This document shows, one piece after another, positions 15,355-22,881 of a DNA stretch of 49,866 nt. Under the pieces are notes generated by a model that saw nothing but the letters and a program-made list of their open reading frames with translations, was not told the DNA's origin and searched no databases. Source of the stretch: Polyangia bacterium (GTDB taxonomy: Bacteria; Myxococcota_A; Polyangia; Polyangiales; Sandaracinaceae). How positions within the stretch are numbered: the first letter of the stretch is position 1; each line of letters opens with the position of its first letter. The position numbers and the translations under genes are program-made. Location of the stretch: contig JAUHXR010000022.1 of assembly GCA_030426845.1 (NCBI GenBank), positions 1 to 49,866 of the forward strand, in the 5' to 3' direction.

Positions 15355-16782
15355 ATGCGTCGGACCCTGCCGCTCCTCGGGGCGCTCGCGCTCCTCGCGG
15401 CCGCGGCGAGCGCGCAGCCCCGGCCGCGCCCCGCCCCGTCGGTCCACTACACGGTGCGCGCCGATCCGGCGCTCGAGCACCTGAACGTCGAGGTGTGCTT
15501 CGACCGGACGCCACCCGCGCGGCTCGGCCCGGGGATCAGCGGCGCCGGCCGCGCGCTCGAGGGGGCGTGGGCGAGGCGGCGGCGCCTCCCGGTGGTCGAG
15601 GACCGCATCGTCCTCGAGGGGCTGTCGGCCGGCGACTGCGCGCGCTACCGGGTGGACGTGGACGCGGCCCTGCGCGCGTCGGGGCTGGGCCTGCGGGTCG
15701 GCACGGACATCGTGGCCTCTCAGGGAGCGTGGCTGTGGCGCGATCGGGCGCGCGTGCCGGCGGGCGGCGCGACGATCCGCTTCGCGCTCCCCGACGGCCT
15801 GCGCGCCGCGACGCCATGGCCGCGACGTGACGGGCGGCAGTGGCTCGGGCCGAGCGCGTTCCGGCGCGCGGGCTTCGTCGCGATCGGGCGGTTCGACACG
15901 CGCGCGGTGGAGCGCGCGAGCGGGCGGGCGCGGCTCGTGATGCTGGGCGACGGCTGGTCGCTCGACGCGGACGAGGCGGCGGGGTGGCTCGCTCGCGCGA
16001 TGGACGGCGTCGCGACGGTGCAGGGGCGCTTCCCGGTGGACGACCTGCTCGTGATCCTCGTGCCCCAGCCGGGGCGCGGGATGGGCTTCGGGATGGTGCG
16101 GCGGGGCGGCGGCTACGCGATCGCGTTCCTCGTCGGCCGCGAGTCGAGCGCGGAGGACATCGCCCGGAGCTGGGTGAGCTGGCACGAGCTCAGCCACCTC
16201 TACCTGCCGGCCCTGCCGCGCGAGGACGCGTGGCTCTACGAGGGCCTCGCGACCTACTACCAGGAGGTCCTGCCCGCGCGCGCCGGGGTGCAGAGCGACG
16301 AGGACGCGTGGGACGACCTCAGCGACGGCTTCGCCCGCGGCGAGCGCGGCCGCCGGCGCTACGGGCCGCTCGGCGAGGAGGCGGCGCGGATGCGGCAGAC
16401 GGGCGCGTTCACCCACGTCTACTGGTCGGGCACCGCCTTCGCGCTCGAGAGCGACGTCGCGCTCCGGCGCCGCGGCAGCTCCCTCGACGCGGCGCTCCGG
16501 CGCGGCGGCGCGCGGTGGCGGGGCGATCAGCGAGAGTGGTCGAGCCAGGAGGTCTGCGCGCTCTGGGATCGCGGCCTCGACGGACGCGTCCTCGAGCCGC
16601 TGCGCGACCGCTACGCCGGGCGCTCCGACTTCCCCGCCACCGCCGCGCTGCTGCGCCGCCTCGGCGTGCGCCGCGAGTCGCAAGGCGTCGTGCTGGGAGC
16701 AGGCGAGCTGGCGGAGACCCGCGACGCGATCATGCGGGCCGCGGCCGACGCTCGCTCTACCCCGAGACGAGCTACTCCGTGA
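15355..16782 (+). CDS. Secreted gluzincin-type peptidase (M1/M61-like)
   Basis: 475 aa from the ATG at 15355, which gives a standard signal peptide (MRRTLPLLGALALLAAAASA). An in-frame ATG at 15316 overlaps the methyltransferase stop and would add 13 residues. The active site is HELSH (H277, E278, H281) with a downstream WLYEGLATYY whose Glu296 fits the third zinc ligand of gluzincins. The HExxH-to-Glu spacing is 14 residues rather than the common 18, so the domain is slightly compacted. The N-terminal ~160 residues are beta-rich, as in M61 glycyl aminopeptidases. Likely periplasmic or secreted. It overlaps the convergent transpeptidase gene by 11 bp. Confidence 0.8.
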   Translation: MRRTLPLLGALALLAAAASAQPRPRPAPSVHYTVRADPALEHLNVEVCFDRTPPARLGPGISGAGRALEGAWARRRRLPVVEDRIVLEGLSAGDCARYRVDVDAALRASGLGLRVGTDIVASQGAWLWRDRARVPAGGATIRFALPDGLRAATPWPRRDGRQWLGPSAFRRAGFVAIGRFDTRAVERASGRARLVMLGDGWSLDADEAAGWLARAMDGVATVQGRFPVDDLLVILVPQPGRGMGFGMVRRGGGYAIAFLVGRESSAEDIARSWVSWHELSHLYLPALPREDAWLYEGLATYYQEVLPARAGVQSDEDAWDDLSDGFARGERGRRRYGPLGEEAARMRQTGAFTHVYWSGTAFALESDVALRRRGSSLDAALRRGGARWRGDQREWSSQEVCALWDRGLDGRVLEPLRDRYAGRSDFPATAALLRRLGVRRESQGVVLGAGELAETRDAIMRAAADARSTPRRATP

Positions 16783-18337
16783 CCAGGACGTGCGAGCCGT
16801 GGAACGGGGTGCCCTCGGTGGCCAGCCCGTGCCAGCCGGTCGGCAGCTCGGGCCAGGTGCGGCCGAAGACGTAGTGCGCGTCGTAGGGGGTCATGTTCAC
16901 GCAGCCGTGGCTGCGCGGGAGGCCGAAGCGGGTGTGCCAGAACGCGGTGTGGAGCGCGACGCCCGCCTCGAAGTACTGCGTCCACGGGACGTCCTCGATG
17001 CTGTAGCGGTCGTCGCCCGCCTCGGGGCCGATGTTGCTCATCGTGTCGGTCACGTGCTTGCGCCGGATCTCGAACAGGCCGAGCGGGGTCTCGTGCTCCT
17101 CGACGCCGGTCGAGACGAGGGTCGCGTAGAGCGGCGTGTCGCCGCGGTAGAGCACCAGCGTCTGCTCGCCGCGGTCGACGTGCACCCAGGGCTCGTCCTC
17201 GCCGACCCCCTCGGGGCGGTCGACGCGCTCGGCCACCGCCGCGAACCAGGCGCGCAGGTAGCGATCGCCCGCGTCGGTGCTCACCCGGTGCATGATCTGG
17301 CCGCCCCGGTTGGCGCGGTCCTGCCAGCCGGTGAGGAGGGTCTGCCGCTCGATCGGCTCGGCCTCCTCGTCGAACACGAAGGAGACCGTGCCGTCCTCCG
17401 CCTCGCGCTGGATCATCGGGCGCGCGGTGCGCACCGTCCACGCGACCGGGAGCGTCACGTCGCCGCCGAGCTCCACGCCGCGGAAGTCGTGCCCCGTGCG
17501 CGTCTCGAGCTGCGCCTGCTTGATGTAGCGGCCGCCGGTCGTGCGCACGAAGCGGCGGAAGGCGCGCACCTCGACGCCATTGCTCGCGACGTAGAAGCCG
17601 CGGTCGAGGTAGCGCGCGGTCACCGCGGTGCCGGGCGGGCCGTCCTGGGCCTCGCCCGACAGGTAGCGGCGGGCCCTGGCCTCGTCGAGCTCGAGGAGCT
17701 CGCGGTAGCGATCGGCCTTCGCGCCCGCCGCGCGCTGCTCGTTGCGCGACGGAAGCCGGTGGTACTCCGGGACCGCCGACTCCTTCACGTAGTAGTAGTC
17801 GTAGGGCAGCGGCTCGTCGCGAGCGGTCGGCGGCAGCACCACCGCGCCGCGCGCCGCGGCCTGCTCGACCTGGTCCTCTTTCCAGCCCTCGAGGGTCGGC
17901 TCCTCCACCTCGATCGGGCCGTCGCGCACCTCGAGGCCGTCGTCGTCGCAGACCCAGCCGGTCGGGTGGACGGGGCGCCAGCCGCCCGCGCAGCCACCGC
18001 CGCGCCGGGTCTCCGCGCCGAGACGCACGAGGCCGCCGATCCGCAGCCAGCCCACGATCGTCGCGTCCGGGCTCGGCTCGGTGTGTACGGTGAGGAGCAC
18101 CCCGGTGACCGCGCCGTGGGCCGGGAAGTCCGCGTCGAGGCGCGCGGCCGCCCGCTCCTCCTCGGTGGCGGTGGCCGGCAGGGCCGCGACCGCGCGGTCG
18201 CCGGCCGAGGCGGGGGGGGCCTCGGCTCGGGAGGAGGTCTCCTCGTCGTCGCCCGAGCAGCTCGCCGCGACGGCGACGAAGAGCAGCATCGCCAGGGCGG
18301 AGGCGGGGCGGGCGCGGCGTCGCGGGTTCGCCTTCAT
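16772..18337 (-). CDS. L,D-transpeptidase (YkuD) lipoprotein
   Basis: 521 aa. The signal peptide (MKANPRRRARPASALAMLLF) ends with an AASC lipobox. An SH3-like stretch (~75-130; VLLTVHTEPSPDATIVGWL, GCAGGWRPVHPTGWVC) precedes a long linker. The C-terminal YkuD domain (~375-521) shows LVLYRGDTPLYATLVSTG, HETPLGLFEI, then HTAFWHTRFGLPRSHGCVN with catalytic Cys479. Such enzymes make 3-3 peptide cross-links in peptidoglycan or attach lipoproteins to it in the periplasm. SH3-like domains often position them on the wall. I chose the ATG that starts the signal peptide; an upstream in-frame codon would add 12 residues. Confidence 0.9.
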   Translation of the reverse strand: MKANPRRRARPASALAMLLFVAVAASCSGDDEETSSRAEAPPASAGDRAVAALPATATEEERAAARLDADFPAHGAVTGVLLTVHTEPSPDATIVGWLRIGGLVRLGAETRRGGGCAGGWRPVHPTGWVCDDDGLEVRDGPIEVEEPTLEGWKEDQVEQAAARGAVVLPPTARDEPLPYDYYYVKESAVPEYHRLPSRNEQRAAGAKADRYRELLELDEARARRYLSGEAQDGPPGTAVTARYLDRGFYVASNGVEVRAFRRFVRTTGGRYIKQAQLETRTGHDFRGVELGGDVTLPVAWTVRTARPMIQREAEDGTVSFVFDEEAEPIERQTLLTGWQDRANRGGQIMHRVSTDAGDRYLRAWFAAVAERVDRPEGVGEDEPWVHVDRGEQTLVLYRGDTPLYATLVSTGVEEHETPLGLFEIRRKHVTDTMSNIGPEAGDDRYSIEDVPWTQYFEAGVALHTAFWHTRFGLPRSHGCVNMTPYDAHYVFGRTWPELPTGWHGLATEGTPFHGSHVLVTE

Positions 18338-18414
18338 GAGACAGGCGCGTACCAGACTCGCGGCGCGGGGCAAGCCCGCTCCTCGGGCGCGCCTGGGTGA
18401 GCTCGCGGGAGAGC

Positions 18415-18648
18415 TCAGCCCTCGTCGGGCTCGGGGACGCGGCGGCGGAGCACCCGGCGCAGGGCGATCCGCGCGATGGGCACCCCCGCCATCGGCGCGC
18501 GACGGGCCGCGCGGGCTCGCGCGAGCTCGCCGAGCACGCTCACGCGCTCCTCACGTGGGAGCGGCGGCGGCGGCGGCTCGGCCGCGGGCGTGGTGGACGG
18601 AGCGGGCAGGACCTGGAGGGCCGGGGCGGCGATGCGAGGGTCGTTCAC
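18415..18648 (-). CDS. Small proline- and arginine-rich hypothetical protein
   Basis: 77 aa from GTG. It begins with NDPRIAAPALQVL, then a Pro-rich run (AAEPPPPPLPREE) and a basic C-terminal half (RARAARRAPM, IALRRVLRRR). Third positions are strongly GC, consistent with a real gene, but in this genome that bias alone is weak evidence. It fills the gap between citrate synthase and the L,D-transpeptidase on the same strand. No family is recognised, and it could be a chance ORF. Confidence 0.4.
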   Translation of the reverse strand: MNDPRIAAPALQVLPAPSTTPAAEPPPPPLPREERVSVLGELARARAARRAPMAGVPIARIALRRVLRRRVPEPDEG

Positions 18649-18721
18649 GAGCGAGATCGTCGCCCGCGCGCCCTCGCCGCCTCAAGAAAGGCGCGCCCCG
18701 AGCCGCCTCGCCCGCCGCAGC

Positions 18722-20002
18722 TCAGCGCCCGTCGATCGGAACGTAGTCGCGCGCGTTCGCGCCCGTGTAGATCTGCCGCGGGCGCCCGATGACGTGACCG
18801 GGGTCGTTGTTCATCTCGCGCCACTGCGCCATCCAGCCGGGCAGGCGCCCGAGCGCGAACATCACCGTGAACATGTCCTCGGGGATGCCGATCGCGCGGT
18901 AGAGGATGCCGCTGTAGAAGTCGACGTTCGGGTAGAGCTTGCGCTCGACGAAGTACGGGTCCTTGAGCGCGATCTGCTCGAGCTCGATCGCGATGTCGAG
19001 GAGCGGGTCGCTCATGCCCTTCTTCGCCAGGATCTGGTCGACCATCGACTTGAGGATCCGCGCGCGCGGGTCGTAGCTCTTGTAGACGCGGTGCCCGAAG
19101 CCCATGAGGCGGCGGCCGGAGCTCTTGTCCTTCACCTGCTCCATGAAGCCCTTGTAGTCGCCGCCGGAGTCCTTGATCTCCTTGAGCATCTCCATGACGG
19201 CCTGGTTCGCGCCGCCGTGGAGCGGGCCCCAGAGCGCGCTGATCCCGGCGCTGATCGAGGCGTAGACGCTCGCGTCGCTCGAGCCGACGAGGCGCACCGT
19301 GGAGGTGGAGCAGTTCTGCTCGTGATCGGCGTGGAGGATGAGGAGCGTGTTCAGCGCCCGGACCTCGAGCGGGTCCGGCTCGTAGGTCGTGGTCGGGACC
19401 GCGAACATCATGTGGAGGAAGTTCGCGCAGTAGGAAAGCTCGTTGCGCGGGTACATGAACGGCTGGCCGATCTTGCGCTTGTAGCCGAACGCCGCGATCG
19501 TCCGGACCTTCGACAGGAGCCGGGTGATGTGGAGGTCGGTGTCCGAGTCCGGGTCGAGCGAGTCGGGGTAGAACGCCGACAGCGAGCCGACCATCGCGGA
19601 GAGGACGCCCATCGGGTGGCCGCTCGCGGGCACGCCCTGGAAGAACGTCTTCATGTCCTCGTGGAGGAGGCTGTGCATCGTGAGCGCCTGGGAGAAGCGC
19701 GCGAGCTCCTCCTTGTTCGGCAGCTCCCCGTGGATGAGCAGGTAGGCCGTCTCGACGAAGGTCGACTGCTCGGCGAGCTGCTCGATCGGGTAGCCGCGGT
19801 AGCGGAGGACCCCCTGCTCGCCGTCGAGGAACGTGATGGCGCTCGTGGTGGAGGCCGTGTTCTTGAAGCCGGGGTCGATGGTCACGAGCCCCGTGAGCGC
19901 GCGCAGCTTCCCGATGTCGATGGCGCGCTCGCCTTCGGAGCCCGATACCACGGGCAGCTCGATCTCTTTGCCATCGACGATGAGGCGGACGGTGTCGCTC
20001 AT
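18722..20002 (-). CDS. gltA: Citrate synthase
   Basis: 426 aa, the usual length of bacterial type II citrate synthase. It condenses acetyl-CoA and oxaloacetate to citrate, the first step of the TCA cycle, in the cytoplasm. The catalytic residues are visible: the first His in GPLHGGAN, the second in MGFGHRVYKSYDPRA and the Asp in NVDFYSG. The N-terminal domain (RLIVDGKEIELPVVSG) matches the Gram-negative GltA type, which is often hexameric and NADH-inhibited. A good GGAGGA Shine-Dalgarno sequence lies before the ATG. It diverges from a lipoprotein gene across a 121-bp gap. Confidence 0.97.
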   Translation of the reverse strand: MSDTVRLIVDGKEIELPVVSGSEGERAIDIGKLRALTGLVTIDPGFKNTASTTSAITFLDGEQGVLRYRGYPIEQLAEQSTFVETAYLLIHGELPNKEELARFSQALTMHSLLHEDMKTFFQGVPASGHPMGVLSAMVGSLSAFYPDSLDPDSDTDLHITRLLSKVRTIAAFGYKRKIGQPFMYPRNELSYCANFLHMMFAVPTTTYEPDPLEVRALNTLLILHADHEQNCSTSTVRLVGSSDASVYASISAGISALWGPLHGGANQAVMEMLKEIKDSGGDYKGFMEQVKDKSSGRRLMGFGHRVYKSYDPRARILKSMVDQILAKKGMSDPLLDIAIELEQIALKDPYFVERKLYPNVDFYSGILYRAIGIPEDMFTVMFALGRLPGWMAQWREMNNDPGHVIGRPRQIYTGANARDYVPIDGR

Positions 20003-20069
20003 GAGGTTCCTCCGGACGCGCAGGGTCGGGCTCCTGTGCCCGAGCCGCAACCCCCAAAATGGACGAAAT

Positions 20070-20096
20070 GTACCCGCCAGGTACGTCCGGTATGCT
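20070..20096 (+). promoter_or_regulatory. Inverted repeat and -10 box upstream of a Cys-rich lipoprotein
   Basis: GTACC-cgcca-GGTAC (20070-20084) is a 5-bp-arm palindrome just before TATGCT (20091-20096). The palindrome lies where a -35 element or operator would be. A GGAG ribosome site follows at 20112-20115. It lies in the 121-bp divergent region with citrate synthase, so it might affect either gene. Confidence 0.4.
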
Positions 20097-20123
20097 CTGC
20101 GCTCAACCCTCGGAGATCCGCTC

Positions 20124-20768
20124 ATGCTTTCACGACGCGCCCACTTCGTCCTCGCCACCCTCCCCCTCGCCCTCGTCGTCGCCCTGGGGGGGTGCAGCGA
20201 CTCGCACGGCGGAGACGACGCCGGCGGCATCCTGCTGATGGACAGCGGGCCGGGGGCGATCACCGACGCGGGCCCCGGCGCGACCACCGACGCGGGTCCG
20301 GGCGCGATGGCGGACGCGGGCCCCGGCGCGATGGCTGACGCCGGCCCCGGCGGAGGCTTCGACGCCGGCCCGCCCACCGACGGAGGCGGCACGGTGGGCA
20401 TCGACTGCATGGGCATGACCTGCGACCCGCGCACCGAGACCTGCTGCGTCACCGGCGGTCTCGGCACCCCCGCGTCGGCGAGCTGCATCCCCAACACCGA
20501 GATGTGCATGGGCGCGACCGCCGACTGCGACGGCCCCGAGGACTGCATGGGCGACGTCTGCTGCGCGCGGGCCAGCCTCGGCGGGATCACGGTGAGCTGC
20601 GAGCCCAGCCCGTCCACCTGCGGGAGCGGCGGCTTCGGCGAGTTCGAGCTCTGCCACGTCGCGAGCGACTGCAGCGGGCCGACGGACATGTGCTGCCCGG
20701 TGCGGATGGGCGGCTTCAGCGCGATGTACTGCAGCGAGACCTGCTTCGGCGGCCCCCCGATGCCCTGA
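20124..20768 (+). CDS. Cys-rich lipoprotein with tandem DAGPGA linker
   Basis: 214 aa. The signal peptide (MLSRRAHFVLATLPLALVVA) ends with lipobox LGGC. Four 24-bp repeats (20256-20351) encode a linker of Thr/Ala-Asp-Ala-Gly-Pro-Gly-Ala. The mature domain has about eighteen cysteines in patterns such as CDPRTETCC, CMGDVCCA and CCPVRMGG, typical of small disulfide-rich surface modules in myxobacteria. No enzyme motif is seen. Probably surface-anchored; function unknown. Confidence 0.85.
   Translation: MLSRRAHFVLATLPLALVVALGGCSDSHGGDDAGGILLMDSGPGAITDAGPGATTDAGPGAMADAGPGAMADAGPGGGFDAGPPTDGGGTVGIDCMGMTCDPRTETCCVTGGLGTPASASCIPNTEMCMGATADCDGPEDCMGDVCCARASLGGITVSCEPSPSTCGSGGFGEFELCHVASDCSGPTDMCCPVRMGGFSAMYCSETCFGGPPMP
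20256..20351. repeat. Four 24-bp tandem repeats in lipoprotein linker
   Basis: Copies at 20256-20279, 20280-20303, 20304-20327 and 20328-20351, each eight codons and each centred on Asp-Ala-Gly-Pro. In-frame length variation by slippage is plausible. Confidence 0.9.
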
Positions 20769-20824
20769 GCCGGTGCCCTGAGCGGTGCCCTGAGCGTCGG
20801 GGAGCGCCGGGGTGCGCCGCCGGC

Positions 20825-22510
20825 TCAGACGCCGTCGAGGTAGACGCGCCGGGCCTCGGGCAGGTCCGCGGGGTCGAGCACGCGGACCCGCGTCCGCTGC
20901 TCGGCCTGTCCAGCGACGGTCGCGCGCAGCTCGAGGGTGATCGGGAAGAGGTTCTCGAGGTCCTGCATCGGGATCGTCTCCGACGTCCACGCGGGCACCA
21001 GGTTCCGGCGCACGACCAGGCCCGGGGCCACCGCGTCGAGGTGGATCGCCACCGAGCCGGCCTCGAGGTCGTCACGGAACGAGACGCCGCAGTGCAGGTC
21101 GCCGCGCTCGATCCAGCAGCCGATCAGCTCGTCCTGCGGGTCGGCGAGCGGGGGCTCGACGAGGCCGTCGGGGGTCGCGAAGAGGGTCTCGCCGCGGATG
21201 GCCACGCTCGGCAGCTCGGTCACCTGCCCGTCCGGGCGCAGCAGGGTGTAGGCGACGTTGGCCTCGGTGACGTCGCGGGTCACCGCGACCCAGAGGTCGG
21301 GCGCGTCGGCGGTGACGAACGCGGAGAGCTGGGCCGTCTGGACCTCGCCCTCGATCGTGATGGAGTGCGCGTCGGCGTTGAAGAGCGCCGTCTCGCCCTC
21401 GCCCACGTTGATCGCGGCGTGGAGGAGATCGAACGGCGCTTCGAGCGCGACGACGTTCGGGATCACCTCGCCCGGGAGCGCGTTCTCGTAGCGCACCGGG
21501 GTGAGCGGGGCCTCGATGACGCCGAGGTCGAAGCCGTGCAGCCCCTCGTCGAGGACCACGCGCCCGTAGAGGCTCTCCCCCTCGGGGATGTCGGCGTACT
21601 CGCCGTCGAGCGGGAGCGACACCTCGGCGCCATCGACCACGACCGACGCCGACCGGAGCGTGATGCCGTCGCGCCGGACCACCCGGCAGGCCTGGATCGC
21701 GCCGTGGCCGTAGCAGGAGAGGAACGGCACCCGCGCGGGCTCGAGCCGCGCCGGGGGCTCGCGCTCGGGCTCGAGCCCGGCCCGGGTCACCCGGTAGCGC
21801 CCGGGCCGGTCGATCGTGAAGGGGACCGCGTCCGAGTCGCCGCCGGCCGTGCCGGTCAGCGCGTCGGTGCCGTGGGGCACCGCGAGCCGCACCACCGCCA
21901 CGTCGCCGAGGCCGAGCGAGCGCGTGCGCGGGCGGACGCTGACCTGCGAGCGGCGCTCCCCCCGGAGGTCGAGCTCCCCGCTCGCGAGGACGAGCTCGTA
22001 CTCGTCGAAGGACACGTGCGCGAGGTCGAGCCCCGACTCGATCCGCATCTCCCAGACCTCGAAGGGGAGCTCCGGGCCGCGGCGCTGCGCGAGGTCTGCG
22101 GCCGACGCGATCGTCATCTCGGTGCGGAGCTGACCGTCGAGACCGACGATGCCCTCGTCGTTCAGCCCCGCGCGAGCGTGGGCGCGGATCCGCAGCGGGT
22201 AGCGGTCGGCGAAGAAGCGCAGCTCGAGCGGCCCGTCGCCGAGGCGGCCCGAGCCGAGGTGGCGGTCGTCGGTCCCGTAGACGTCGAGGTCGACGGCCGG
22301 CAGGGTCGCCTCGGCCGGCAGCTCACAGCGGAGCATGTCGGTGCTGAACGACGAGTCCCCGTCGCCAGGCTCGATGCGGCACACGAACAGCGCGCCGGGG
22401 CCGTTGCCGTCGGCCTTGGCGGTCGGCCCGACGAGCGAGGCGGGACCCGCGGTCGGGCCGGCGCAGGCGACGAGGGCGAGGAGGGGAAGGAAGAACAGCG
22501 TGCGCGTCAT
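20825..22510 (-). CDS. Large uncharacterised lipoprotein
   Basis: 561 aa. The signal peptide MTRTLFFLPLLAL carries lipobox LVAC. The mature protein is acidic and beta-rich, with a few short motifs repeated loosely (LFVCRIEPGDGDSSFSTDMLRCEL; YGHGAIQACRVVRRDGITL; LIGCWIERGDLHCGVSF), which suggests three related modules with paired cysteines. No family is recognised. A -10-like TAGGGA lies seven bases before the ATG. Probably an envelope or surface protein. Confidence 0.8.
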   Translation of the reverse strand: MTRTLFFLPLLALVACAGPTAGPASLVGPTAKADGNGPGALFVCRIEPGDGDSSFSTDMLRCELPAEATLPAVDLDVYGTDDRHLGSGRLGDGPLELRFFADRYPLRIRAHARAGLNDEGIVGLDGQLRTEMTIASAADLAQRRGPELPFEVWEMRIESGLDLAHVSFDEYELVLASGELDLRGERRSQVSVRPRTRSLGLGDVAVVRLAVPHGTDALTGTAGGDSDAVPFTIDRPGRYRVTRAGLEPEREPPARLEPARVPFLSCYGHGAIQACRVVRRDGITLRSASVVVDGAEVSLPLDGEYADIPEGESLYGRVVLDEGLHGFDLGVIEAPLTPVRYENALPGEVIPNVVALEAPFDLLHAAINVGEGETALFNADAHSITIEGEVQTAQLSAFVTADAPDLWVAVTRDVTEANVAYTLLRPDGQVTELPSVAIRGETLFATPDGLVEPPLADPQDELIGCWIERGDLHCGVSFRDDLEAGSVAIHLDAVAPGLVVRRNLVPAWTSETIPMQDLENLFPITLELRATVAGQAEQRTRVRVLDPADLPEARRVYLDGV

Positions 22511-22881
22511 GGAGGGATCCCTATCAAGCCACGTGCCGACCTCACGGCGGGACGCCGTGGGGCCGGAGTGGAGTCGAAGGTCGGAGGGCGGAGCGTTCAC
22601 CAAGGGCTCGTTTCTGGGGGTTACGCAGCGGGTTTGGTCTCGGGTCGGCGTTCTCAGCGAGAAAAGATGGAGAGCTGAGACGAAATGGGAGCTGGGAAGC
22701 TCTTGTGGGTCACGCGCGGCGGGATCGGCTACTCGAGTGACCACCGGGTCGTGGCCTCGGGCGCTCGCGCGGCGAGAGCCCCCGCGGCCTCGTGGGTCAA
22801 GGGTGGTCATCCTCCCTCGCACCCGCGCTTGCACCTCGGGCGCGGTCCGCCGCGAGCGCCGTTTGGGTATGCTCGGGCGTC
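22511..22881. other. 371-bp intergenic region without a supported gene
   Basis: It lies between a divergent lipoprotein and the MoxR ATPase gene. It holds a perfect hairpin CACGGCG-GGA-CGCCGTG (22543-22559) and a stretch at ~22600-22720 with visibly lower GC. Short ORFs here have no start signals or recognisable composition. The right end contains TATGCT (22868-22873), eight bases before the GTG of the ATPase gene, a probable leaderless promoter. Confidence 0.5.
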
